25,732 nt of DNA from an uncultured Oscillospiraceae bacterium (GCA_910584835.1 CAJUEG010000038.1:1-25732); one strand, 5' to 3'. Shown: positions 1 to 8,156, numbered from the stretch's first letter. Notes: generated by a model not told the origin, from the sequence alone. Made by a program: numbers and translations.

Positions 1-1
1 G

Positions 2-538
2 GTCAGCCTGCTGGCGGGTATCCCGTCGGTGGTGTACGGCCTGGTGGGTATGCTGGTGCTGGTGCCGGGCGTCCGAACACTCTTTCACGTGCCGGACGGG
101 GCCAGCCTGCTCTCGGCCATCGTGGTGCTGGCCGTCATGATCCTGCCCTCCATCATCAAGGTGTCCGTCACCGCCCTGGAGGCGGTGCCCCCGGAGTATG
201 AGGACGCCTCTCTGGCCCTGGGGGCGACCCCCATCGAGACCTATTTCCGGGTGTCCGCCCCGGCGGCCAAAAGCGGCATCGCGGCGGCAGTGGTGCTGGG
301 GGTGGGCCGGGCCCTCGGGGAGGCCATGGCGGTGATGATGGTATCCGGCAACGTGCCCAATATGCCCTCTCTGTTTCAAAGCGTTCGGTTCCTCACCACG
401 GCGGTGGCCAGCGAGATGGCCTATTCCAGCGGCTTGCAGCGTCAGGCCCTGTTCTCCATCGCCCTGACGCTGTATCTGTTCATCCTTCTCATTAACGCCG
501 CGCTGAATTTCTTTCTCAAGGGCCGCAAGGAGGGCTGA
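2..538 (+). CDS. pstC: Phosphate ABC transporter permease PstC (3' part)
   Basis: This is the C-terminal part, about 178 residues, of one of the two membrane permeases of the high-affinity phosphate importer PstSCAB. The 5' end lies outside the window, and the frame is open from base 2. The visible protein begins with the LLAGIPSVVYG segment typical of PstC. It continues through hydrophobic helices and a cytoplasmic EAA-type loop (about residues 60-85: VPPEYEDASLALGATPIETYFRV and on through GRALGEAMAVMMVSGN) that contacts the PstB ATPase. It ends in a last membrane helix and a basic tail (LKGRKEG). pstA starts 2 bp after the stop, so translation is probably coupled. The order pstC-pstA-pstB-phoU supports the assignment. 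An in-frame ATG at 29 is internal and is not the true start. Confidence 0.95.
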   Translation, partial: VSLLAGIPSVVYGLVGMLVLVPGVRTLFHVPDGASLLSAIVVLAVMILPSIIKVSVTALEAVPPEYEDASLALGATPIETYFRVSAPAAKSGIAAAVVLGVGRALGEAMAVMMVSGNVPNMPSLFQSVRFLTTAVASEMAYSSGLQRQALFSIALTLYLFILLINAALNFFLKGRKEG

Positions 539-540
539 CT

Positions 541-1404
541 ATGCAAAATCATTCCATTGCCGCCGGCCGAAAGTTTTATATTGCCCTGATGAAAGCCCTA
601 TGCTTTTTGTCAGCGGCCATCACCTGCGGCATCGCGCTGTTTCTCATCGGCTATGTGCTGGCCAAGGGCGTCCCCAGCGTCACCTGGGAACTTCTTTCAA
701 CGAAACCAAGCTATCTGGCGGGAACCATCGGCATCCTGCCGGATATTCTGAACACGGTGTACATCATCATCGCCACCCTGCTGATTGTTCTCCCCCTGGG
801 GGTGGGCGCGGCCATCTACCTGACGGAGTACGCCCAAAACAAGCGCCTGGCGGCCTTCATCGAGTACGCGGCGGAGACCCTCTCCGGCATCCCGTCCATC
901 ATCTTTGGTCTGGTGGGGATGCTTCTGTTCGCAAACACCTTCGGCTCCTGCCTGCTGGCCGGGGCGCTGACGCTGGTCATCATGAACCTGCCCACCGTCA
1001 TGCGTACCGCCCAGGAGAGCCTGAAAACCGTCCCCCAGAGCTACCGGGAAGGCGCCTTCGGACTGGGGGCCGGAAAGTGGAGGGTGGTGCGCACAGTGGT
1101 GCTCCCCGGCTGCGTGGACGGCGTGGTCACCGGGTGCATCCTGTCGGCGGGACGCATCCTGGGGGAGAGCGCGGCGCTGCTGTTTACGGCGGGCTTCGCC
1201 CACACCTTGAACAATTTTTTCACCGGCCTGAACAGTCCGGGGGCCACCCTCACGGTGGCGCTGTACCTCTATGCCAAGGAGCCGGGACCCGGCGGCGCGG
1301 AGGCGTCCTTCGCCATCGCCGCCATCCTCATGGCGCTGACACTGTGCATCAATCTCGCCGCCGCGCTGACAGGCCGGTACTTCAAGAAAAGGAGCGCACT
1401 ATGA
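541..1404 (+). CDS. pstA: Phosphate ABC transporter permease PstA
   Basis: Second membrane permease of the phosphate importer, pairing with PstC to form the channel across the cytoplasmic membrane. It has 287 residues, a normal PstA length. An AAGGAGG ribosome-binding site lies inside the end of pstC just before the ATG. About six hydrophobic segments can be seen, the first around residues 15-45. The conserved SGIPSIIFGLVGM segment lies near residues 115-127. The EAA loop (SLKTVPQSYREGAFGLGAG, about 160-178) is followed by GRILGESAALLFTAG. The gene ends in ATGA, its stop sharing four bases with the pstB start, which implies translational coupling. Family assignment is secure from the motifs and the operon position. 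Confidence 0.96.
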   Translation: MQNHSIAAGRKFYIALMKALCFLSAAITCGIALFLIGYVLAKGVPSVTWELLSTKPSYLAGTIGILPDILNTVYIIIATLLIVLPLGVGAAIYLTEYAQNKRLAAFIEYAAETLSGIPSIIFGLVGMLLFANTFGSCLLAGALTLVIMNLPTVMRTAQESLKTVPQSYREGAFGLGAGKWRVVRTVVLPGCVDGVVTGCILSAGRILGESAALLFTAGFAHTLNNFFTGLNSPGATLTVALYLYAKEPGPGGAEASFAIAAILMALTLCINLAAALTGRYFKKRSAL

Positions 1405-2156
1405 ACAGCATCATCACCGCGAAGGACCTGTGCCTGTGGTACGGCAGCGCCCAGGCACTGAAAAACATCGACATTGACATCCCGGAAAAGAGCATCACCG
1501 CCTTTATCGGCCCCTCCGGCTGCGGCAAGTCCACCTTCCTGAAAACACTGAATCGGATGAACGACCTGATCCCCGGCGTGAAGATCACCGGGGAGGTTCG
1601 CTATGGGGAGCGGGATATCTATTCCCCCGGCCTGGATGTAAATCTGCTGCGCAAGGAAATCGGCATTGTATTTCAGAAACCCAACCCCTTCCCCATGTCC
1701 ATCTACGACAACATCGCCTACGGCCCCCGGACCCACGGCATCAAAGGCAGGGCCAAGCTGGACGACATTGTGGAGCGCTCCCTTCGGGACGCGGCCATCT
1801 GGGACGAGGTGAAGGACCGGCTGAAGAAAAACGCCCTGGGTCTGTCCGGCGGCCAGCAGCAGCGGCTGTGCATCGCCCGGGCCTTGGCGGTGGAGCCGAA
1901 GGTGCTGCTGATGGACGAACCTACCTCCGCCCTGGACCCCATCTCCACCTCCAAAATCGAGGAGCTGGCCATGGGACTGAAGGAGCGGTATACGATTATC
2001 ATCGTGACCCACAACATGCAGCAGGCCGTGCGCATTTCGGACTGCACCGCCTTTTTCCTGCTGGGCGAGCTGATCGAGTTCGGCGGCACGGAGCGGCTGT
2101 TCTCCCAGCCGGAGCACCGGAAAACCGAGGATTACATCACAGGGAGGTTTGGGTAA
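1401..2156 (+). CDS. pstB: Phosphate ABC transporter ATP-binding protein PstB
   Basis: Cytoplasmic ATPase that powers phosphate import through PstCA. The start is the ATG at 1401, which overlaps the pstA stop as ATGA and has an AAAAGGAG site upstream. The much longer open frame beginning at 600 runs through pstA and has no support as a start. At 251 residues it has the usual PstB length. Walker A is GPSGCGKST (residues 37-45). The Q-loop is in FQKPNPFPMSIYDN (91-104), a PstB hallmark. The signature LSGGQQQR lies at 148-155, Walker B with its catalytic Glu is VLLMDEP (168-174), and the switch His is in VTHN (202-205). The stop TAA shares one base with the phoU ATG. Confidence 0.97.
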   Translation: MNSIITAKDLCLWYGSAQALKNIDIDIPEKSITAFIGPSGCGKSTFLKTLNRMNDLIPGVKITGEVRYGERDIYSPGLDVNLLRKEIGIVFQKPNPFPMSIYDNIAYGPRTHGIKGRAKLDDIVERSLRDAAIWDEVKDRLKKNALGLSGGQQQRLCIARALAVEPKVLLMDEPTSALDPISTSKIEELAMGLKERYTIIIVTHNMQQAVRISDCTAFFLLGELIEFGGTERLFSQPEHRKTEDYITGRFG

Positions 2157-2830
2157 TGCGCAGCAAATTTGATGAACAGCTTGCCCTGATGAAAAACGAG
2201 CTGATCCAGATGGGCGCACTGTGCGAAGAGGCCATCTCCCTGACGGCTAAGGCCCTCAGCGACGGCGACAGGGCGCTGGCGGAAAAGGTGGAGCTTTTGG
2301 AAGCTGAGATCGACCAGATGGAGCGGGACATTGAGGGCCTGTGCCTCAAGCTGCTGCTCCAGCAGCAGCCGGTGGCCCGGGACCTGCGGCAGATCTCCGC
2401 CGCGATGAAGATCGTCACCGACATGGAGCGCATCGGCGACCAGGCGGCCGATATCGCGGAGATCATCCTGGCCATGCTGTCTGAGGGATATGTCCCGGAG
2501 GACGTGGGGCACATCCGGGACATGGCGGCGGAAACCATCAAAATGGTCACGGAAAGCGTGGATTCCTATGTCCGGCAGGACACTGCCCAGGCCGGACAGG
2601 TTATCGCCCACGACGACATCATCGACGGCTACTTCTCCCAGGTGCGCTCGGTGCTGATCCGGAAAATTGCCGCCAACCCCGCCGACGGCGAACACGCCCT
2701 TGACCTGCTGATGATCGACAAGTATCTGGAGCGCATCGGCGACCATGCCGTCAACATCGGGTCGTGGGTCATCTTCTCCGTCACGGGAAGCAAGGGCGAA
2801 TCGGCCATTGCCGGAAAGTCCGGCTTGTGA
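2156..2830 (+). CDS. phoU: Phosphate signalling protein PhoU
   Basis: PhoU is a cytoplasmic helical protein that links the Pst transporter to the PhoR kinase and represses the Pho response when phosphate is plentiful. This one has 224 residues, the normal length. It shows the two tandem three-helix repeats of the family, each ending in a metal-binding segment: MKIVTDMERIGDQAADIAE (about 83-101) and MIDKYLERIGDHAVNIG (about 186-202). The E/DRxGDxAxxI pattern is clear in both. The start ATG overlaps the last base of the pstB stop (TAATG), with GGGAGG upstream. An open frame reaches back into pstB, but only the 2156 start gives a PhoU-like N-terminus. A 33-bp gap with a strong ribosome-binding site separates it from the regulator gene, so co-transcription is likely. 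Confidence 0.96.
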   Translation: MRSKFDEQLALMKNELIQMGALCEEAISLTAKALSDGDRALAEKVELLEAEIDQMERDIEGLCLKLLLQQQPVARDLRQISAAMKIVTDMERIGDQAADIAEIILAMLSEGYVPEDVGHIRDMAAETIKMVTESVDSYVRQDTAQAGQVIAHDDIIDGYFSQVRSVLIRKIAANPADGEHALDLLMIDKYLERIGDHAVNIGSWVIFSVTGSKGESAIAGKSGL

Positions 2831-2863
2831 TACGATATAGTCAACGGGAAGGAGGGAATCCGC

Positions 2864-3538
2864 GTGATTTTTTGTGTAGAGGACGACGAGAGTATCCAGA
2901 GCCTGGAGCTCTATGCCCTGCGCTCCGCCGGCTTTGAGGCCAGGGGCTTCGCGGATGGCCAGACGTTTTTCCAGGCGCTGCGGGCTGAGCGGCCGGAGCT
3001 GGTCATCCTTGACGTGATGCTGCCAGGCGAGAGCGGCGTGGACCTGCTGCGGCGTCTGAGGGCTTTCGACAGCACCTGTGACATCCCCGTCATCATGGCC
3101 ACGGCCAAAGGCGCGGAATATGACAAGATTCAGAGCCTGGATCTGGGGGCGGACGACTACCTGGTCAAGCCCTTTGGCATGATGGAGATGGTGTCCCGGG
3201 TCAAGGCGGTGCTGCGCCGGTGCAAACCCAGGCAGAACCGGGAGATTTTAGCGGTGGGCGACCTGGTGGTCGATCTGGCGGAGCACACCGTCATGGCGGA
3301 TGGGGTGCGCCTCGCCCTCACTTTCAAGGAATTTGAGCTGCTGCGGCTGTTCCTCTCCGCCCCCGGCGTGGCCTTTACCAGGGAAAAGCTGCTCTTCACC
3401 ATCTGGGGGACGGAGTACACCGGCGAGACCCGGACGGTGGATATGCACATCCGCACCCTCCGGCAAAAGCTGGGCAGCTATGGGAGCATGATTGAGACCG
3501 TCCGAAATGTGGGCTACCGGCTGGAGGCAACGCCATGA
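2864..3538 (+). CDS. phoB: PhoB-type response regulator (OmpR family)
   Basis: DNA-binding response regulator of 224 residues, probably the phosphate-regulon activator (PhoB/PhoP type). The receiver domain (1-120) has the acidic pair ED-D at 6-8, the phosphoacceptor Asp50 in VILDVMLPG, a conserved Thr80 position and Lys102 in YLVKPFG. The C-terminal winged-helix domain (about 128-222) ends in the typical RTVDMHIRTLRQKLG and IETVRNVGYRL segments. The start is GTG at 2864, preceded by a strong AAGGAGGGA site. The N-terminus MIFCVEDDE is short but complete for the first receiver strand. It overlaps the kinase gene by four bases (ATGA). Location directly after pstCAB-phoU is the reason for the Pho assignment; sequence alone supports only the OmpR family. 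Confidence 0.9.
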   Translation: MIFCVEDDESIQSLELYALRSAGFEARGFADGQTFFQALRAERPELVILDVMLPGESGVDLLRRLRAFDSTCDIPVIMATAKGAEYDKIQSLDLGADDYLVKPFGMMEMVSRVKAVLRRCKPRQNREILAVGDLVVDLAEHTVMADGVRLALTFKEFELLRLFLSAPGVAFTREKLLFTIWGTEYTGETRTVDMHIRTLRQKLGSYGSMIETVRNVGYRLEATP

Positions 3539-5214
3539 CGAGGAAAATCTTTCGATCCACCCTGATGGTGGCCGCGGCAGTGCTGGCGGCCAGTCTGGTG
3601 ATCGTGCTGGGCTGTCTGTACGACTATTTTGGGGCCGTGCAGGAAAATCAGCTGAAGGACAAGCTGCGGCTGGCGGCCTGCGGAGTGGAGGAGAGCGGGC
3701 AGGACTACCTGAAGCGGCTGTCCTCCCGGGATTCCCGCTACGATTGGAGCCCCGACTACCGGCTGACCTGGGTGTCAACCGACGGAACGGTGCTCTTTGA
3801 TACCCACGTCCCCGTGGAGGAGATGGAAAACCACGCGGGCCGCATTGAGATAAAGGAGGCGCTCCTCAACGGGGAGAGCAGCAGCGTCCGCTACTCCGAC
3901 ACCCTGACCCAGCGGACGCTGTACTATGCTTGTGCCCTGGACGACGGCACGGTGCTGCGCGTCTCCGCCAGCCAAGCCACCGAGCTTGCCCTGGTACTGG
4001 GGATGCTCCAGCCCATCCTCATCATTGGCATACTGGCCGTGATCCTCTCTTCGATCCTGGCCGGCCGCATGGCAAAGCGGATCGTCCGCCCGCTCAACTC
4101 CCTGGACCTGGACCATCCGCTGGAAAACGACGCCTATGAGGAGCTGACCCCCCTCCTGCGCCGCATCCACCAGCAGCGGGGACAGATCAGCGCCCAGCTC
4201 CGGGAGCTGCGGGCCAAAACCGATGAATTTGACCAGATCACCGGCCACATGGGCGAGGGATTGGTGGTACTGGACCGTGAAGGCTGTGTGCTCAGCATTA
4301 ACCCGGCGGCACAGGCCGTTTTCGGCGTGGACCGCTCCTGTATCCGGCAAAGCTTCCTGACGGTGGACCGCACCCCTGAGATGAGCCAGGCCGTCCGCGC
4401 CGCGCTGGACGAGGGACATGGGTCGATGCGCTCTCAGCGCAATGGCCGGGAATATCAGTTCGACCTGAGCCGGATTGAGTGGTCGGGGGCCGCGGTAGGC
4501 GTCGTCCTGCTGGCCTTCGATGTGACGGAGCAGGCGGACGCGGAGCGCAGCCGCCGGGAGTTCACCGCCAACGTATCCCACGAGCTGAAAACACCGCTGC
4601 AATCCATTCTGGGCAGCGCGGAGCTGCTGAAAAACGGGCTGGTCAAGCAGGAGGACATCCCCCATTTTTCCGGCCTGATCTATAGGTCGGCGTCGCGGCT
4701 GATTACGCTGGTGGACGACATCATCCACCTCTCCCAGCTGGACGAGGGCGCCGCGCTGGCGCGGGAATCCGTGGACCTTCTGGAGCTGGCGGAGGACGCG
4801 GCGGAGGCTCTGCGCGGCAGCGCCGAAAAAAAGCGCGTCCGGATTTCCGTCACCGGGGAACCGGTGCAAATCAGCGGTGTGCGCACTTTCCTGTACGAGA
4901 TGGTCTATAACCTGTGCGACAACGCCGTCAAATACAACGTGGAAAACGGCTCGGCGGAGGTCTCGGTCTCCGGCTCGGGACAGGGGGCGGTGCTCACCGT
5001 CCGGGATACCGGGATCGGCATCCCCCCGGAGTACCAAAGCCGGATCTTTGAACGCTTCTTCCGTGTGGATAAAAGCCGCTCCAAGGCATCCGGCGGCACC
5101 GGGCTGGGGCTGTCCATCGTGAAGCACATCGTACAGTACCACCACGGAACCATCGACTTGCAAAGCGAGGTGGAAAAAGGCACTGTAATTTCCGTCACCC
5201 TCCCGCAGGCATAA
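3535..5214 (+). CDS. phoR: PhoR-type sensor histidine kinase
   Basis: Membrane sensor kinase of 559 residues, the likely partner of the preceding regulator. A first membrane helix (about 10-30) is followed by an extracytoplasmic domain (about 31-150) and a second helix (about 153-178). A PAS-like domain lies near 235-332. The dimerisation/phosphoacceptor domain has His349 in FTANVSHELKTPLQ. The ATPase domain has the N box LCDNAVKYN (460-468), the G1 box DTGIGIP (491-497), an F box ERFFRVDKSRS and the G2 box GTGLGLSIV (521-529). The ATG overlaps the regulator stop by four bases. This architecture is that of Firmicute PhoR. The assignment as the phosphate sensor rests on the operon. No convincing terminator follows the stop; a weak T-rich stretch at 5259-5266 lies downstream. 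Confidence 0.9.
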   Translation: MTRKIFRSTLMVAAAVLAASLVIVLGCLYDYFGAVQENQLKDKLRLAACGVEESGQDYLKRLSSRDSRYDWSPDYRLTWVSTDGTVLFDTHVPVEEMENHAGRIEIKEALLNGESSSVRYSDTLTQRTLYYACALDDGTVLRVSASQATELALVLGMLQPILIIGILAVILSSILAGRMAKRIVRPLNSLDLDHPLENDAYEELTPLLRRIHQQRGQISAQLRELRAKTDEFDQITGHMGEGLVVLDREGCVLSINPAAQAVFGVDRSCIRQSFLTVDRTPEMSQAVRAALDEGHGSMRSQRNGREYQFDLSRIEWSGAAVGVVLLAFDVTEQADAERSRREFTANVSHELKTPLQSILGSAELLKNGLVKQEDIPHFSGLIYRSASRLITLVDDIIHLSQLDEGAALARESVDLLELAEDAAEALRGSAEKKRVRISVTGEPVQISGVRTFLYEMVYNLCDNAVKYNVENGSAEVSVSGSGQGAVLTVRDTGIGIPPEYQSRIFERFFRVDKSRSKASGGTGLGLSIVKHIVQYHHGTIDLQSEVEKGTVISVTLPQA

Positions 5215-5229
5215 ATTGAGGTTCCGGGA

Positions 5230-5272
5230 GCCGCCGCTGGAGCGCGCTCATTTCGTTGCTCTTTTTTCCCAT
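5230..5272. repeat. Inverted half of the dispersed hairpin repeat
   Basis: Read on the - strand, this stretch (GGGAAAAAAGAGCAACG followed by AAATGAGCGCGCTCCAGCGGCG) closely matches the segment at 9420-9457 on the + strand (GGGGAAAGGAGGAGCAACGG followed by AATGAGCGCACTCCGGCG). It is therefore one module of the repeat family found around the tRNA operon, here in reverse orientation. It directly abuts the IS256 transposase scrap, while the other module of the same repeat lies on the far side of that scrap in forward orientation. Confidence 0.6.
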
Positions 5273-5275
5273 GCG

Positions 5276-5452
5276 AAACACATTGCGGTAGAAATGGATG
5301 GTGCAGCGCTGGTATTTGGCCTCTTGGACTACCTCTCCCACAGCCTCCAGCATTCCAAGGCACTTGTTTCCAACCACCAGCTTCACCCCGTCCAGGCTAC
5401 GGCCGCACAGCCACTGGAAAAAGCTGACCCAGCTGGCTTTGTCCCCTTTCAT
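5276..5452 (-). pseudogene. IS256-family transposase fragment
   Basis: Remnant of a Mutator/IS256-type transposase. In the - strand frame the translation runs from MKGDKASWVSFFQWL through SLDGVKLVVGNKCLGML and EAVGEVVQEAKYQRC to TIHFYRNVF. This is the highly conserved central part of IS256 transposases, including the catalytic-core Asp region (normally VxSD; here VGNK, so the Asp is replaced by Asn) and the CxxHFxRN motif. Only about 59 of some 400 residues remain, with no start or terminal inverted repeats, so it is dead. The flanking bases on both sides belong to a dispersed hairpin repeat and not to the transposase. The 468 bp between phoR and the metallophosphoesterase gene hold only this scrap, the repeats and a terminator. 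Confidence 0.85.
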
Positions 5453-5506
5453 CCCAGCGTTTTTGCAAAAAAGTCGGAACAAGCAATATGAAGCCTGCTC
5501 CGACGT
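5453..5506. repeat. Left copy of the tRNA-terminator-like direct repeat
   Basis: This stretch matches 9451-9504 in the same orientation with roughly five differences, one of them a missing C after the A-run. It keeps the core GCGTTTTTGCAAAAAA, then GTCGGAACAAGC, an eight-base loop AATATGAA and GCCTGCTCCGACG. On the - strand it can still form an imperfect hairpin followed by TTTTTT, like the terminator of the tRNA operon of which it appears to be a copy. The two copies enclose about 4 kb of A+T-richer DNA. Confidence 0.75.
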
Positions 5507-5520
5507 ATCCTGTGCTATTG

Positions 5521-5551
5521 ATAAAAGGCGCAGGCTCGTAGACGCTGCGCC
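5521..5551 (-). terminator. Terminator of the permease-metallophosphoesterase operon
   Basis: On the - strand GGCGCAG and CTGCGCC form a 7-bp stem with an 11-base loop, followed by TTTTAT. It lies about 130 bp after the metallophosphoesterase stop and fits a Rho-independent terminator for that operon. The bases between 5552 and 5682 show no gene. Confidence 0.6.
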
Positions 5552-5682
5552 ACAATGGCTTCCTAAAATTTCACGACGTGCAGAAATGGCGAAGTATTTT
5601 AGATAGTTCAGAAAAAACGGTCCAAAATACTCCCGCCAATTCAATTCTCGTGCCCGAATCGCCCGATGGGCTGGATGCCCAT

Positions 5683-6711
5683 TCATATAGTTCCTTTTAC
5701 CCCTCTGACCCGCGTCGACACCACCGATCCAATCGGCACCATCGTAATATCTATGTTTCCGTCTGCTCTCCTTGTAATAAGAGTGCCGCCTCTCTGGGTA
5801 TAACTTTTCTTGATATCTTTATAAGCAAGGTAATCGATGGACATCCCATAAGTCATCTGAATACCCCTATATACAAGAGACAGTGTATTTAAGTGATCGT
5901 GCCCGCAGAAGATCCACTTGATGGCACCATTCTCTGCTGCCCTGTCAAAAAATGTACCCTTAAACTTGGATATCCCGAAATACTCGTTTTTCTCAGCAAT
6001 ACTTCCATGCCGGTAGGCGACATTTTTGTCGCCAAGCTTCATTTTCTCATAGGCCTCTTTAAACTCACGAAGCGGCATATGGAAAAATGCCATCGCTTTT
6101 ATGTCCGGATAGTCCTGCTCCAGCGCGGTCAGGCGTTCCATGCACCAATCGACCTGATCGTCATGGATCCGGTCAAAGCCGCTAAAAAACCAGCCGCCTT
6201 CTCCGTACATATTGGAATCCAGCATAACCAGCGGGAGAAGTACTTTCCCGGATTCATCCACTAATTCTATCAGGAAATTTCCCACGCCCGTGAGGTTTTT
6301 TCTGCCCTCCGTAAAAATACAATATCTTCCTTGTTTGTATAATCCCGCTAACTCTTCTTTGCCGCAGGTCGAAAACATTTCACAGTCGTGGTTGCCGAAA
6401 ACCAGCGTATAAGGCAGTTCAAAACGATCCAGGAATTCCATCAGCTTTTTGGCCTGTTTCCGATTGTTCAAGGTTCCCGTCTTCGGTAAAAACGGGAAGA
6501 TTAAGTCGCCGGTCAAGACGATCAGGTGCGGTCTTGATGTTTCGATGGTCTTCCTTACCGCCTCCAGCGCAAGCCTGTCCGCCCCCTTTGACAGAGGGCC
6601 GAACCCCAGGTGCAAATCGGTCAGCTGTAAAATTCTGAAATCCCCGTCCTTTGGTATGCTGATTGTAAAGGTTTCATCATCTACCTGTTTAAATTTATCT
6701 GAGCGGTACAT
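5683..6711 (-). CDS. Metallophosphoesterase (calcineurin-like)
   Basis: Predicted cytoplasmic metal-dependent phosphoesterase of 342 residues, with the full calcineurin-like motif set: DLH (Asp32, His34), GDL (Asp69), GNHD (Asn107, His108, Asp109), a lone His211 in FFHMPL, and GHDH (His271, His273). These residues would hold the dimetal site. No signal peptide is visible. An AGGAGG site lies 7 bases before the ATG. The gene begins 9 bp after the permease stop, so the two form an operon. The substrate cannot be read from the sequence. It resembles the stand-alone phosphohydrolases of clostridia, for which cyclic nucleotides, phosphodiesters or phosphoproteins are all possible. Base composition is visibly richer in A+T than the pst operon, which suggests acquisition. 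Confidence 0.9.
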   Translation of the reverse strand: MYRSDKFKQVDDETFTISIPKDGDFRILQLTDLHLGFGPLSKGADRLALEAVRKTIETSRPHLIVLTGDLIFPFLPKTGTLNNRKQAKKLMEFLDRFELPYTLVFGNHDCEMFSTCGKEELAGLYKQGRYCIFTEGRKNLTGVGNFLIELVDESGKVLLPLVMLDSNMYGEGGWFFSGFDRIHDDQVDWCMERLTALEQDYPDIKAMAFFHMPLREFKEAYEKMKLGDKNVAYRHGSIAEKNEYFGISKFKGTFFDRAAENGAIKWIFCGHDHLNTLSLVYRGIQMTYGMSIDYLAYKDIKKSYTQRGGTLITRRADGNIDITMVPIGSVVSTRVRGVKGTI

Positions 6712-6720
6712 GACAGCCTC

Positions 6721-7875
6721 CTAACTTAACGGGACAAGGGAGCCTACAGCCGACAGGATTGTTGATATGACCATCAGCACTTGAAAGGGTACGGTTCCGA
6801 TCACACCGCAGATCGGGCTGGCGCCGGCCTTTCTTCTTGACTTCCCATAGGTGAGCACCAGCATAATGCTCACGAGTATCACAACGCCGCTCATGATCCG
6901 TGTCAAGATAATAAAGCTGCTCACCCCAAAAATCGCAAACAAGATACATGGAACGGTTGCGATCAACCAGCTGATACGGTTTTCCGTGTGGATCTGTTCA
7001 TGCACTACGTCACGCAGGGCCAGTGTATTGGACCAGAAGGTTGTCAGCAACGCGAACAGCGAGAAAATCCCGGCCAGGATGACCGCCCATTTCCCGATAC
7101 TCTCGCCAAGCTGCATATAGGCAAGCTCCTTGTTGATCTCTCCCTTTGTGCCCAGCAATACCGTCATGGTCACAATTAATACGAGGATAGAGGATAAACC
7201 GAAACCTATCAATATAGATTTTCTGATCCTGCGTGGATTCCCCTCCAGTCCTTTTACCACCTGGATGACCGCCTGATTGGCTGAAGTGGCAAACACGACC
7301 ATGCTGTAAAGCGCGAGCAGATTGTTCCAGTGAAATTCCGAGGTGTACAGGGTATTGGCCGGGTGCATCAACGTCCCCGCCGTCATGGCCGCTACAATAC
7401 CGATCAGAAGCACAACCGCATATTTTTGCGCAACGCCGACCGCCTTCATCCCCATGAACACCACACAGCCCGCGATCACATAGTAAACCAGCTGGGCCGC
7501 CCACAGAGGCATTCCAAACCAGTTTGTAAATATCTGAGCGCCGCCGTTGATATTCCCGCTTACTCCGATCATAATGGCCAAACCATACACCACAAATACA
7601 ATCCAGCTGAACACTTTCTTTGCCGCGCCATGAAACAATTCGCCCTCAAAACTTTTGACCAGCTGCACACCGCCATTGTTATAGGAAAGCTCTGCAATGA
7701 TCAGGTGCAGGATTACATTGACCACATAGGCCAGCGCCACCATCCATACCACGTCCAGTATGCTGTTCTTTGTCGCCAGATATGGCACCGCAATAATCCC
7801 GGTTCCGATACTGTTCCCTACAATCATACAGATTGCCTCAAATGTAGTCAGTTTTGCTTCTGATTTGATCTCCAT
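6721..7875 (-). CDS. Aromatic-amino-acid-type permease (APC superfamily)
   Basis: Polytopic membrane protein of 384 residues with about eleven hydrophobic helices. The first carries the substrate-site signature GNSIGTGIIAVPYL (about residues 21-34), as in the APC fold, and the overall pattern is closest to the tryptophan/tyrosine permease (HAAAP-like) families annotated in clostridia. Start choice: an ATG at 7884 sits directly against the AGGAG, whereas the ATG at 7875 has AGGAG at about 9 bases, so 7875 is preferred. A good promoter lies about 95-120 bp upstream. The gene heads an operon with the metallophosphoesterase. The substrate is an inference; branched-chain or other amino acids remain possible. 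Codon use and composition differ from the flanking G+C-rich genes. Confidence 0.8.
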   Translation of the reverse strand: MEIKSEAKLTTFEAICMIVGNSIGTGIIAVPYLATKNSILDVVWMVALAYVVNVILHLIIAELSYNNGGVQLVKSFEGELFHGAAKKVFSWIVFVVYGLAIMIGVSGNINGGAQIFTNWFGMPLWAAQLVYYVIAGCVVFMGMKAVGVAQKYAVVLLIGIVAAMTAGTLMHPANTLYTSEFHWNNLLALYSMVVFATSANQAVIQVVKGLEGNPRRIRKSILIGFGLSSILVLIVTMTVLLGTKGEINKELAYMQLGESIGKWAVILAGIFSLFALLTTFWSNTLALRDVVHEQIHTENRISWLIATVPCILFAIFGVSSFIILTRIMSGVVILVSIMLVLTYGKSRRKAGASPICGVIGTVPFQVLMVISTILSAVGSLVPLS

Positions 7876-7968
7876 AACCTTCATCTCCTGTTATTTTGCC
7901 GATCAGTCAATAAGACAACTTATCGTATGGGACGGTCACAAAATAGCCTGTATCATAATTTTATGTTC

Positions 7969-7997
7969 ATTTTATCATAAAGCCGTTAAAACTTCAA
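7969..7997 (-). promoter_or_regulatory. Promoter of the permease operon
   Basis: On the - strand TTGAAG (7992-7997), a 17-base spacer and TAAAAT (7969-7974) form a sigma-A-type promoter upstream of the permease start. A short inverted repeat ATAAG-ACAA-CTTAT (7910-7923) lies between promoter and gene and could be an operator, but its arms are only 5 bp. Confidence 0.5.
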
Positions 7998-8060
7998 TAA
8001 TTTAGGGAGACCGTCGTGTGCTTTTGCGCAAAAAGGAGATGCTCAACGAAGAAAGCTCCG

Positions 8061-8156
8061 TTAAATAAAATTCCAAGCCCAATTTCGCAGCATATCCAGT
8101 GTATTACGTCCAACGCGGCTGATTGATTTTGCTAAAATCGGAACATGAACCTCATG
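8061..8156 (-). pseudogene. Second serine recombinase scrap (catalytic-domain segment)
   Basis: The - strand frame reads HEVHVPILAKSISRVG followed by RNTLDMLRNWAWNFI and a stop. ILAKSISRxGRNTLDML is the conserved helix-entry segment of the catalytic domain of large serine recombinases. The same segment occurs again, in a different version (ILTKSFSRFDRNTLNML), in the larger remnant at 8187-9239. This piece therefore comes from a second recombinase gene and not from the C-terminus of the first. Too little is left to act. Confidence 0.7.

Noticed and set aside
600..1400. Upstream extension of pstB to an ATG at 600
   Set aside because: The extra 267 codons overlap pstA in another frame and are Arg/His/Gly-rich without any similarity; the ATGA overlap start at 1401 gives a complete PstB.
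5209..5245. Possible terminator right after phoR (CTCCCG/CGGGAG pair)
   Set aside because: The stem is only about 6 bp with a long loop and no T-run directly behind it.
7010..7504. - strand frame inside the permease gene with Gly/Asp-rich translation
   Set aside because: It is a shifted reading of the permease coding region, with no start signal and no family features.
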